In this document: one piece after another, positions 53,001-64,000 of the stretch
Layout of the letters: every line of letters begins with the position of its first letter
Numbering within the stretch: position 1 is the stretch's first letter
Assembly: GCF_002078875.1 (NCBI RefSeq)
Contig: NC_034410.1
Span: 100,924,556 to 100,988,555, forward strand
DNA length: 64,000 nucleotides
Origin: Numida meleagris
Taxonomy: Eukaryota > Chordata > Aves > Galliformes > Numididae
Direction: 5' to 3'
The notes under the pieces: model-generated
The model's database searches: none
The model's input: the letters and a program-made list of their open reading frames with translations, nothing else
Told to the model about the DNA's origin: nothing
Position numbers and translations under genes: made by a program

Positions 53001-55689
53001 ATTATACAAATGCCCAGAAATGGGTACATCCCACAAACACCTATTGGGATTCTGAAGTATCTGGATAGAGTAGCTTCAATGGCAGTTTTTCTGTTAAGAT
53101 AGATCCCTTTGAATGTCAAAACCGTTCTGTTTAGATACATCCCCTGGATATGATGATGTTAATGTTTTGTTCTTTTGATTACTCGTTTGTGGAAAATTTC
53201 ATTTTACTGAAAGCTTGGATGTTGCAGAAGGCCTAGCACTGATGTGCATCTTTGATCTCAAACAGGGGCTGCCTCTGGTGATTTCAGAGATGCTTGACAG
53301 AGCTTTGTTTATTTTACAGAAGAATTCATGGTATTCTGGGGAGGGGAGAAAGTAGTCAGCTTTGACGCATGATAAACACATGTTGCAGGAAAGGAAAAAG
53401 GACTCTACAAGACACTCCACAGTTTGAAGTTCATTTCCACCAAGATTCTATGTGAGACGTTTGTCTTTTTAACAGAAATTCTATCAGCAATATAAACAGT
53501 CTCAGCAGGTAGGCTGCAAAAAACGTCCATACAATATTTAACTTAAGATTGTGCGTTTAAGGTGATTGCTATGGTTTTGACCTGTGCAGGGTTTTGTGTT
53601 TGTTCAGTGCTTGATTTTTCTAGAGAAACTGCTGTGAAAGCAGCTTGCTTTATTATTTGTTTGCCTCTGCATCACTAGCAGAGGCTGCAGAAAAAAAAAG
53701 ATACTACATATGCCTCTTAACCTGTGGACAGCATGGGAGCTTCAGATTAGAAAATAATTGCTTGTTCCCTTTTAAAACATATTCTGAGTTCTTCTGAAGA
53801 GAAATGGGACCATTTTGACCTATTTGAAAACAATAGTTTTGGAAGAGTTGCGCAAGAATGCTCATGGAGAAGTTTTGACAAACATTCTGACACAGCCTCT
53901 CCACAACAGAAGAGAGGCTCCTTTCCACCTTTGTTGGTTCCTTTCTAGGGATGATCATTTCCAAGCCTCATAAAAGCAAGGATAACTCTTTTTTTGGACT
54001 TGCTTTGTTTTCAGTCAGAGCGTTAGGGAGGAAAACAGCCTTTTTTTAAAGGGACTTGTAACTAATAACCCATGTATGCATTTTTATGCAAATGCTTTAG
54101 TGAAGGCAGTTTGATTTCTCAAGACATTATTTATTACTCCTTGATTTAATTTTACTTTTAAATCTAGAAATCTGTGTTGTGGATTCATTTAATAATCTGA
54201 GACGGAGAAAGAAGCAAAACTTGATAGTGCTTTTGACAGGAATACACATTTTGCAGGTGAAGGAGATGCTGGAAACGGAACTCATGAGGTTCTTGACTGC
54301 TAAGTATCCTGGTTTGTGCCACATCACAGCCATGCTCTGGCTGTGGAGCCCATCTGGTTTTCAAGGTGCTAACCCTGGCAGAAGAGTAATCTTGAGGTGA
54401 CTTTCCAGTTGCATATTTGAGAAATGATGACTCCAGTTCTGCAGGCTTCAAGGGGTATAAATGAGCTGCTTGCAGCAAAAGAAGGGATGAAGCTTACAAA
54501 GTCCTACTGCAGAGCTTCAGTTTTAGTCTTTTACAGCTGTCACAAATCAGAACAGGCATCAGATAAGGTGAAGACTGGAAAAAGTAAGTACTCAGTAGAT
54601 ATTCTTGAAGAATCAGGTTGTCTCTGTTTGGAAAGTTTCACAAGCCAATGAAACCTGTACTGCCATTATGCTTCGCACTGGGATTTTATTTTTCTATTTT
54701 TGTGTTAGTTAGTACATGTTGTTGGAATTAAGAATATCCCTGCAAAATGCATAGAAATTATTTTCTATTGCTTGGCAGTAAAAAATGTCCCTGGTTCCTT
54801 TGTTCAGTAGTTAGCATGTGAGTGGGGAAAAGAAAAGCTGCCTATGTTAACTTTTAGTAGGGATTTTAATTCTTACACTGTAGAATCCAATGTTAAGATG
54901 TTTCAGAACAGATTACATTTTACAGTACAGAGTACTAAGGATGTAATTTACATATGTGTTTTGCTAATCCACAGTGAAATGTCCTACTTCATAGTCATAC
55001 TGAAAACAGTAAAACAATGCTAAGCGGGTCAATATGTGCTTACAGGACCGAGATCTTAAGGCAGACCAAGAAAACTGGTATAGAGCATATGTGCAAGATA
55101 AAATGAATAAGAGTTAGGAACAAATTGAGTAAATGTAAGGGTTCAAAACGACATGGATATTATTAGTTTCACATGGTGCTTTTTGTTAGTCCAGTAGTGT
55201 TGAAGAGTGGATCACAAATTACTGATAAGGGGCTGATGTTTGGGGCTATAGGTGAAGCGCTCAGCTTCTCGCAGTGAGGACAACTTAGCTTAATACATCA
55301 TGAAGTCAATTTTTACTAGCAGTGCAAGTTGAAATGCCACCATTAATGCTTCATTTTATGTCATTGTACATCTCTTTTGAAACACTGGTAACTATCGCTT
55401 TCACTTTCTCAGAATAGAAGCAACCTCTCTGGGAAAAAAAAAAAAAAAAAAAGTAATTCCTGAAACTAAACAATTTAGAGATAGTTATCAACATTAAAAT
55501 TCTTGACAAATATGGATTTGTATTTCTTTTTAACTTTTTTACTTGGAAATGTACATCAAGGCTCTTCATAGAGTTTCTAAGTCATGAAAATTTAAAATAC
55601 ATAAATATATATTAAAATAGAAATATATATCTAAATGGTATTACTGGACAATGTTCTGTTTTAGTAAACATTAAACCTACATTAAAACT
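44061..55689. other. Non-coding DNA, long featureless stretch
   Basis: About 11.6 kb. A locally GC-rich piece at about 50,370-50,600 ends in two G6 runs (50,573-50,585). Other content is AT-rich with short frames and T/A runs. No repeat family or exon is recognised. Confidence 0.55.
55434..55452. repeat. A19 homopolymer
   Basis: An uninterrupted run of nineteen A. No target-site duplication or SINE body is recognisable. Confidence 0.93.
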
Positions 55690-56180
55690 TTAGGTTTAAA
55701 TTCGCTAACTGATGTGACTGAGAAGATACATTCTTACATTATAGATTAATATAAAAACGTCACATCTGCAGTAGTTCTAATTAGTTTGTTTTACTTAGCA
55801 ATCACTAATGAATTTTAGCTAGTATCTTACTAGCAGAATATGTTTTGTCAGTGAATGCTTGTATATCTATATGTATGAAAACCATGTATATATATATATA
55901 AAACCAATGAAAATCAAACAGGTACCAATTTTTGATTACATGATTTGGGGAACTCAAGTGAGATCAGGACAAACATCTCAGTTTTGCTACATCGGGCTAT
56001 AGTTGTTTAAATCATTCTTACGTTAATTACGTAAATACTGCTCGTTCATTAGTTTCATCTGTTATGGTTTTAGGGGTAGTACCTCAAAGTTTTCAAACGT
56101 AACTTTCCTGATTGTGCTAAAGACACGAAGTTTTTGGGAGCCTTAATTCATGTCTGCAACTAATTGCTAAATCAAAATTA
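55690..56180. promoter_or_regulatory. Candidate conserved non-coding element with PAR-bZIP motif
   Basis: AT-rich DNA with six CpGs in 55,993-56,127 and a perfect TTACGTAA palindrome at 56,027-56,034, the site type of HLF, DBP and NFIL3. Several TAATTA/CTAATT words lie on both sides. No coding or repeat signature is visible. Confidence 0.3.
55886..55900. repeat. TA microsatellite
   Basis: About seven TA units in an AT-rich neighbourhood. Confidence 0.85.
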
Positions 56181-59100
56181 CACAGCCAAATATGCCTTGA
56201 TCCTAGAGCTGAGATTAAGCACCATTACTGATTTAGTTGTTTTGCACTGGTATTAATAATGTGGTTAATAGTCCTACTGATTTAGGGGAGAGGCCATAAA
56301 TGATGAAAGCTGTGTAGGAGTGGGCTTGTTTTAAGGAGACAGGATGAGATTTCGGAAGTGCTCCTCAGTGATTTCCTTGTGCTGCCTCTGCAGTCAGCGT
56401 GAGCACATCCCTTGCTTTAATTTGATGAAGTCTTTCAACATTACCAAAAATTAAAATTGAAAAGCTAGATTTTTATGATTCTTTTTCCTGGAGGTTCTTC
56501 TGTTGAAATAAAAGAGGAAGATGTACCCTTTTTGTTGTAGGTACATAGAAATGTTCAATTCCCTGGGTACGTGGTGGAAGATCTCAGTAGCATAAAAGGA
56601 TTTGCTCCAGCTTTCACAACTTAATTTTAAAACTTTTGAAAACCTTCACAGTAACTTCTCTGCTAATTTCATAACATCATTTAATGGACTTAAAGAGCCC
56701 TTGTAGTCAGAATGGGTTAAATCAACATAATTAACTTCTGAAAGCTTCTGTTTCATAAAGGACATAAGTCTATTCATGTAAAGTTCAGGCTCCACTATAT
56801 AATCTTCTCATTCATGGTTATATATTACTAAACTTTACTTTTTTGTTACTGGCAAATTAATTTTTTTTATTAATTCTTCTACTCTTTTGTTGCCTTTATG
56901 TTCAAATTTGTTATAATCTTTCTTCACTCTTCCACAAACCTGCATTGAAGAACTTTCCATGAAACACCAAAGGAAAACATGAATCGATAGGGAAAGAATT
57001 GAAAGGATTTAAATTGTTTATTGTTATTTACTTATTTAAATTATTATAAACATGAACTACAGTTTGTTTATGGGTTCTAAGTAGGTTCGTTTTTCCACAG
57101 TAGTCCGTCAGATGGAGAATAATTAGGGAAACGTTTGGGGAGTTTGTTTGGATGGGGGTGTGTATGTGAACAATTGGGTGGATGAGGATGTAAAAGAGGC
57201 AGTAAAAGTCTGTGTATGCATGCAAGTGGTGACAGGACATACAGTGTTTATTTGCAGATGAGCATTTGCATGCGTAGGAAGTTCTTTGCACATGAAGCCT
57301 AGTTGTGTGCTTATGGCAGCCATCAAAAGATGTTCCTTGTTTCAGAGCAGTCTGCTCGATGTTGCAGCTTTGCTACATTAGTGTTCCAGTCTTTTTATAA
57401 TACTTCCAGTAATTTTTCTGTGTTCAGGTAGGCATCCACTGCCTTAACTGCTTATAGCATAGTGTCATTTATTCACAGATACTAGCCCCTCATCGTTATT
57501 GTGTATTGTGCAATCACTGTGGGTGAACTCACATAAATTAAGTAGTCAAATGTTTTCTTTCATTTGTTCGTTGCATCTGTTTACCGAGGAAACAGCATCA
57601 GAAGTAGTTTGGCATATGTTCAATCCTTAAATAATCTCAATTGTCATGAGAGGAATGTGTTCAGCGTCCCCAGCTTTCCTCTGTTTGTGGCATGTGAGCT
57701 CAGACTACCTGGGATTTGGCGTCTGGTTTCCGAGTTGGAGACATGGCCTGGAGGAAGGTAAATACAGCCCAAGCTGTATGTAGTTCAACTCACAAAGCCT
57801 CATGTGTGGGAATCTGGCCAAATGGTTTTCAGCTCCAGCTGGGGCTAAGGAGGACCCACTGCTGTCAGTTTGACATGGTTTGACTCTAACCACACAGACT
57901 GAACTTTGAAACAGTACTTGAAAGCTTCAGACTTGCAAAAGATTACATCTGAAGATTCTGGGAAGGCTTTCGCAGAGCATTTGAAAGATGAAGGAAAATG
58001 CAGGATGTTGAGCAGTAAAGTGCTGAGCTCGTAACTTAAAACTACTGAATGACAATTTTGTAAAACTTGAGCTTAACTTTGGGAGGCTTCTGTAACACAG
58101 CACCTCACAATGTATTCTGAGTTTGATTGCAGCTGTAAACTCCTCTTGATGTGTGTTAATAATGTTAAAAAGAATTAGAGACATTCATAGTTTTAAATAG
58201 GTGATTGAGTTTCAGATTTTGCTTCTTGGTTATTTTCCTTTTTTGGCCTCAGTGCTACATCACTGATTTTTCTGAGTTCAGGTGTGAATTTTACCTTTAG
58301 AGTGTTTATTGTGAGCTGTGCCTGAAGACTAGGGGGATGTTTGGTGCAGTCAGGCTGTAGCAGCCTACATATTAGCACCATTTGGGATTTGCTTTCTATT
58401 TCTTGTTGTGGAGTAGCTTTTTATATGCATCTGGCAAAGGAATTTTCCAAATCCCATGTAATCTGGTTCAGTGCTCCAAGTACAGATAGATGCTACTAAT
58501 TGAGGGAGGAAGAAGAAGAAAAACTTTGTCAGGAAAAGTAAGTGTTCTTGGTCTTTCACATACCTTGGATGTGGTAGTGACAACATCAGGGTAAAAGACT
58601 AGATCCTAAGTAATATAGGGTGTTATCAATATTTTCTTCTAAATAAATGAAAAATTGTAACTCCTTTACAGTTGAGCTTGAATAACCCCAACACAGACAA
58701 ATGCAGGGTGAGAATCTCAGGATCTTGAAATATACTGTGGGGGTAAAAGGGATCTTAGAAAGGTTGTAAGATAAGATACCTGTTAATGAGAACACTCTGT
58801 CTTGCATTCCTATATTTACTCCCATGTTAGTCTTTCCTACCTGTTGCTATGGTTGATGCTGGTATATACTTCTGTTGTTGTAGTCTACACTTTTAATTAA
58901 CATATATATTTGTTACTGTTGTTAACTGTCATCCTTTCTGCTGTATGCGTGTTTGTGATAGATCCTAATGATTCCCCAGTGGAAAAAATATGACTCCCAG
59001 AACATCAGCAAGGCTGATGTAAATAGCAGAATATGCTTGATGTACCTGAAGCAACCAGCTCCCAAACAGTTTTACAGTATAAATAGATGCCTCCTCTCCC

Positions 59101-60719
59101 TTTGCCTAAGATGACCCTTTGAGATACAGAAGCTGTGCGGGGCCTGACAGTACCTTTGTCAAGGAGCTTGTTTTCGTTTCCTTTGAAGAGAAACTTTTCT
59201 GTGGGGTTAGGCCAGATCAAAAGTCAGATTATGTGTTTTGGAGAATACAATTACATCATTAGGTTAAACACAAAGTAAGGACTTGATGGAGCTGACTTAA
59301 TGGAGGGTGTTTGCATCAGATTCATCATTCACTATCAGGTAATTGTGAAATTGCTTTAAGCCATAACAACAACACTCACCCCCTCCCTCATCCTCCAGTT
59401 CAGTTCCTCTCCTTTAAAGTTGCTGGGGTCATGACCCACCTGGAGGCCAGATATGTGCTATCTGGTGCACTGAATGATCTGATTATATTTTTACTCGTAA
59501 AGCCTTCAGCTCAGTATGTAGATCTGCTCCAAAGAATTGTTGGGTAATAGTCTACTTTCCAGAAAAGTTCTACTTTTTTTTTTTTCTTAGTATGTGAGAC
59601 GGGTATGTGCAGGACCAGAGTGATGTATTTTTCTGATTAGAATAAGTTTGTAGCGTTTGCAGTGCTCAGATGCTGCCAGTCTGCTGGAGCTGTAAAGAAG
59701 CTGGGCCCTGCTTCGTCTGGAACATGCAGTGTCCTGTTTGTGCACAGATCTCTTGACCATGGAGGACTAGATTATTTGCTTGAATTGACAAGACTTCATT
59801 GTAAATTCAGCTTCTGTGGCTGAAAGAAGCATTCAAATTTCTCTGTCCTTTACTGCAGTGCTAAAATCATCTCTGAAATCTTTAGTTACTTCCAATTCTG
59901 TCTGCCTTTTTGGAAACACCCGGCAGTCCTAGTTTTGTTTTCTACAATGGACATCTATAGTTAATTTCTGACCAAAACTTATAGCATTAGTACCCCAATT
60001 CAGATGCAGAGTAGCTCTCTAACTCCAGCAAATGCCCCTTAATCCTCCAGCTCAGTGTTGGGCTACTGCAGAGAAGGCGTGAAGTAGTCTCAGTAAATCT
60101 GCTTTAAAGAAGCACAACAGTAGTGGAGATGCTCAGGATGTGTTGGGTGGGAGTCAAGATGACTTAGTGTCAGGATCTTTACAGAGAAGTACCTTTAGAG
60201 TGATAGAGTTTGGAGGCGCCAGTCATCTGCATGTCAAGAAGCTCTCCTCTTGGAGAGGATTTTGCTAGGTTTTGCTGCAAACTTTGTTTTGTATTTATTC
60301 AATTTTAATTGTCGTGTGTCTCTCGATAGTGAGCTTTAAGGACGTGGACTAAAAATTGCCTAACTAGAGTGGCAGGGATGGTGAAATAGAAGGGATGTCT
60401 GATTCTTCTTCCTTAGCGGAATAATGAGAACGTGTAGCAGCAAATCATACTACACATACATACTTGGCATAATACACATAATAACACTCTGCACAGTACA
60501 GTTTGAAACAGCTAAGGACAGACTGGGCCACTGACTTCTGCAGAGATTGAAAACAAAAGGCAATTTCTAAATCATGGTATCCAGTGGTGTGGGTTAATAA
60601 GGGCTGAAATCTAGGAATTTAAGCAGCTGTAAGCTAAACTAGCTGCAGTTGGTGTGCATGGAAGGAATTATGTGCAACCATTAAACCTCTTGCACATTAG
60701 AGACCTCTGTGTGTTCAGC
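56181..60719. other. Non-coding DNA
   Basis: AT-rich, with no frame that carries a motif and no repeat family that I can name. Confidence 0.55.
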
Positions 60720-60860
60720 GTTGGTTATTTATTTATTTTTTTTTAAACCAATGTGGAAATACAGGGTAAATATATGTCATGGTTTTATGATTATCGGGGA
60801 AGGTTGTCACGGAATTGGGCCTAACGCCCGTAAACCGTTGACAATATATTATTTGGAAAA
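60720..60860. promoter_or_regulatory. Candidate non-coding element with dense CpGs
   Basis: Five CpGs lie within 43 bases (60,795-60,837) in strongly AT-rich surroundings that contain runs of T and TATTTA words. The composition is unlike neighbouring DNA. Function is unknown. Confidence 0.25.
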
Positions 60861-61639
60861 CTTTCTTTTTTTTTTTAGTAATGATAATTTGTTTGTGTTA
60901 AATCATTGGTTTTGGTCAAATTTTAATGCAGAGACAGCAGGTACATGATCTAATTACAGATCTAATTACAGAAATACTTTTTGCTCCTTTTTCTCTCCCT
61001 CCCAATTCCACCTCTTTATTTTTCCCCCAGACTGCTGCATCCTCAGAGCCCCTCCACAGACACACACTTAAAGCATACGATGCTATGCTGCAGCTCTGCC
61101 ACTCCTGCAGTGCACTGACTGCAAGCCCCCTACCATTGACATGGTCAGGAGGAAAATGAAATGCTTCCTAATTGCACCAGGCACTTAGGGTAGATTCAAA
61201 AACAGAAATGCAAATGCAGTAATGCACTGAATCGGTGCCCTTGGCTTTTGGCTGACTGGATCAGAGGGTGGACGGGAGGGCTGCGTGCTGTGGGAAGGCC
61301 TCTCCAGCCCTCTCCCTTGCAGAGGGGAAGCCTCCTTCTCCTCCTGCCACTCCTCTCCCCAGCTCCCTTGAACTCCCAGTGAGGCCCAGCTGCCCTAATG
61401 GCCTGAGGCAGTGTTAGGACATCAGCTGCCCAGCTCTGACTTGCTGGCACTGGGCTCCCTGGGCCCTAGTTTCCCCTGCTGTAGCCAGGCCTGCTCCCTC
61501 CAGTCTTGAGAGGAGCCTTCCTCTTGTTCCATTCTCCATTTTGTGCCTCGAGGAGACCATTCCTGAGCCTCCCTCTACTGGATATTTCCAAGGTCCTTGT
61601 GATCTTGCTTTGTTTTCTCTCAGCAAGCTGGAAGAGTCC
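60861..61639. other. Non-coding DNA with a GC-rich, CpG-poor block
   Basis: The stretch at 61,250-61,560 is visibly GC-rich (many CTCC/CCAG words) but holds few CpGs, so it is not a CpG-island promoter. A 12-base duplication lies at its left. Confidence 0.55.
60947..60970. repeat. 12-bp perfect tandem duplication
   Basis: GATCTAATTACA is present twice in a row. Each unit contains TAATTA, a homeodomain-type core, so the duplication doubles a possible binding word. Confidence 0.85.
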
Positions 61640-61790
61640 TCCAGTAATGTTAACCCACGATTTCAAATTAATCCGTGACAATCATCCGCCATATGCAGGT
61701 CTCTCTGCATAGATACCATGAAGAAAAATTAAATTAAAAATACACTTTTGCCTTCATGCATATGGTGTTTTATTAATATTTTCTCACAAA
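61640..61790. promoter_or_regulatory. Candidate non-coding element beside a GC-rich block
   Basis: AT-rich, with GTTAACCCACGATTTC, ATTAATCCGTGACAATC and ATCCGCCATATGCAGG words that keep three CpGs. It includes a TAATCC-type homeodomain word. It is the last non-repeat stretch of this kind before the coding exon. Confidence 0.22.
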
Positions 61791-62103
61791 AAAAAGGCAT
61801 AAACAATATACATCACACAGATTATTGAGAAAACAGAGTATGAAGAGACTTCAGATAGGTGATGCACTGTGAGAACTGGAGTTTTTTTATTATTAAGTGT
61901 TGATTCAGATTTATTATGATATTGTACATTTATACACACTCCTTGATGTTTTTGAATTTAATGAAAACTTAGAAAAAAATATGATCTTGCTTGTTTTATA
62001 TATTGCACTGCTGAAATACCTGAATATGTTACATTAAGAAATCCTGTTTATCTTTGCATTGTCTCCATTTGGGGTAAGGAAATGTTGTTGCCCCCAGATT
62101 TGT
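61791..62103. other. AT-rich non-coding DNA
   Basis: Nothing recognised before the sense CR1 fragment. Confidence 0.5.
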
Positions 62104-62323
62104 TAGAAGGTTCAGGTTGGACATTAAGAAAAATTTGTTCTCAGAAAGAGTGGTGAGGCACTGGAACAGGCTGCCCAGGGAGGTGGTAGAGTCACTGTCC
62201 CTGGAGGTGTTCAAGAAACATTTGGATGTGGCACTGAGGGATGTGGTTAGTGGGCAAGGTGGGGAAGGGTTGATGGTTGGACTACATGATCTTAGTGGTC
62301 TTTCCAACTTTGATGATTCTATG
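62104..62323 (+). mobile_element. CR1 LINE 3' end, sense orientation
   Basis: A short copy carrying the ORF2 C-terminus ([20 protein letters not shown], then [21 protein letters not shown]), followed by the CR1 3' UTR. It ends in GATGATTCTATG, the terminal repeat of the family. The frame is still open over this piece. It differs from the two larger copies in subfamily and lies on the GREB1L strand, about 1.4 kb before the coding exon. Confidence 0.92.
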
Positions 62324-63679
62324 TGGAATCACTTACCCAGAGTTGTACAAAGTCTTTGACTGAACAGCTAACTGTGCCTCTCACCCAACATTGAGGTGAG
62401 TAATTAGATAAACTTAATCCCTGAGTCTTATGGGAGGACAGTAATATTTTTCTATGCTGGGAGCTCTGAAACACTACTGTAAGCAGCTATCATCATTGTT
62501 GCCCTTTTACAGGTGGTGCTGAAAACCTTGAGCAACCTAGTAATCAACCAGGAATAGAATTGTAGATTTTCTAAATGCCAACTTATCTTCTTGGCTGAGG
62601 TCTTTTTCTGGTCATGAGACTAGGTGACATCTAGTGAAGGAAAGTACAAAAATAATATAATAAGGTTTTGTACTTTCTACTATTGATTTAACAGAGGAAA
62701 AGCAACCTCTGTTGAAATAAAATTATCTGAAAATGCAGTCTTGTATTTCGAATGGTGAAAATTGTTAGATCTTAATTTCTTCAGAGTAAATGTTACATGG
62801 CGAGATGACCCAGCAAAGTGGAAAATTTTGTGTTTCACTGAGTCTGCCTTAGCTAGCTGTAAAACTTTCCATGGCCATCCTGTTACTAGATGTTTACGTT
62901 TCAGAGACTATATCCTAATGCTGAGGGAACAAATGTAAGTGGCTGTGGGGTGAATAATGTTGCCTAAGGAGAAGTGATGATCTAAAGGTCTGTTTTGGTT
63001 AATATTTCATTAAGTTCATAAATTAATCATTGTTATAAACATGAATGTAGGCTGTCAAAACAGGCATTTAGAAGGTTGTTATCGTTATAGCAATGTAAAG
63101 CATAATCTAAAATAAAAACACTTCACAGCATTTGCAGAAGGCACTTAAAAGGCAGAGAGCTGACTTCCATGCAGTTTCAGTTAATATTAGCAAAAGCAAA
63201 ATTTCAAGTTACTGGATATCTATTTAAGTTGTTTGTTTGTTTGTTTGCAAATGTTGGCATACTCCCAAATTTAATAATGTAAAAGTAGTTTGATAACTAG
63301 TGATGAAGCCAAACTTGACGTTTTTTAATTTTCTGTGTTGTGTTCACTTCTAGGACCTATTTTGAAAATCCTAAAAATGACAACAATAACGATTTTCTCT
63401 CCTCCTCCTCTCCCCTAAAATTTTACACCAGGGGGGTTCTTGAGTTTGCTGAGAAGGAATGTATGCGCAAGACACAAAGCAGTAGTGCTAAAACCTGTTA
63501 TTGAAACAAGAGAATGTGTAGTTTACCGAATACTTAGAGAGAAATGTAGTACTAGTTAGAGGTGTTATTTTCATGGCATAATATTATTGCGAACTTGACA
63601 TCTCTGCCAATGTCTATCATGGATACTAAAAAGGCCTCCCTTGTCATTTGTAAAAGGTCTGTGTATGCACCTTCCCTTG
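62324..63679 (+). other. GREB1L: Last part of the intron before the GREB1L start exon
   Basis: Intronic sequence with a GTTT microsatellite and a small pyrimidine-rich stretch near 63,395-63,420. No further exon is supported. Confidence 0.65.
63231..63247. repeat. GTTT microsatellite
   Basis: Four perfect GTTT units about 480 bases before the coding exon. Confidence 0.9.

Positions 63680-64000
<321 letters not shown>

Noticed and set aside
61250..61560. GC-rich block as a CpG-island promoter of GREB1L
   Set aside because: GC is high but CpGs are few, so it fails the CpG-island pattern.

Overview
The window looks like avian nuclear DNA, probably from a galliform such as chicken or a relative. 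The evidence is three to four copies of CR1 LINEs of the bird type and one vertebrate coding exon at the far right end. There are no bacterial operons, rRNA genes or tRNA genes that I can recognise. Codon-like structure is absent from about 63.7 kb of the 64 kb.

The only confident gene feature is a coding exon at 63,714-63,870 on the + strand. It has a good acceptor three bases before the ATG and a donor after codon 52. Its translation begins [18 protein letters not shown] and matches the N-terminus of GREB1L (GREB1-like retinoic acid receptor coactivator) as I know it. The start codon lies three bases inside this exon, so the 5' UTR must lie further upstream. Everything to its left is therefore upstream non-coding territory: a large 5'-UTR intron, the intergenic region, or both. 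No CpG-island promoter is visible, so the main transcription start is probably outside the window.

Layout:
- 1-13 kb: plain non-coding DNA with a small CR1 3' scrap (about 1,151-1,206), probable MIR-type SINE relics (about 4,060-4,275 and 11,900-12,060) and homopolymer runs.
- 13.09-13.42 kb: a CpG-enriched patch with a perfect inverted repeat.
- 18.04 kb: a DR3 nuclear-receptor-type element.
- 24.45-25.48 kb and 36.65-38.89 kb: two 5'-truncated CR1 elements on the - strand, both with broken reverse transcriptase.
- 43.17-43.21 kb: an extreme T/G homopolymer junction.
- 43.9-44.06, 55.69-56.18, 60.72-60.86 and 61.64-61.79 kb: AT-rich stretches that nevertheless keep clustered CpGs and homeodomain or bZIP-like motifs. 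They are candidates for conserved regulatory DNA.
- 62.1-62.32 kb: a sense-strand CR1 3' end.
- 63.71-63.87 kb: the GREB1L exon, followed by the start of the next intron.

I found no clear new multi-gene system. The points most worth a second look are the candidate regulatory patches upstream of GREB1L, a developmental gene whose dosage matters for kidney and inner ear formation.
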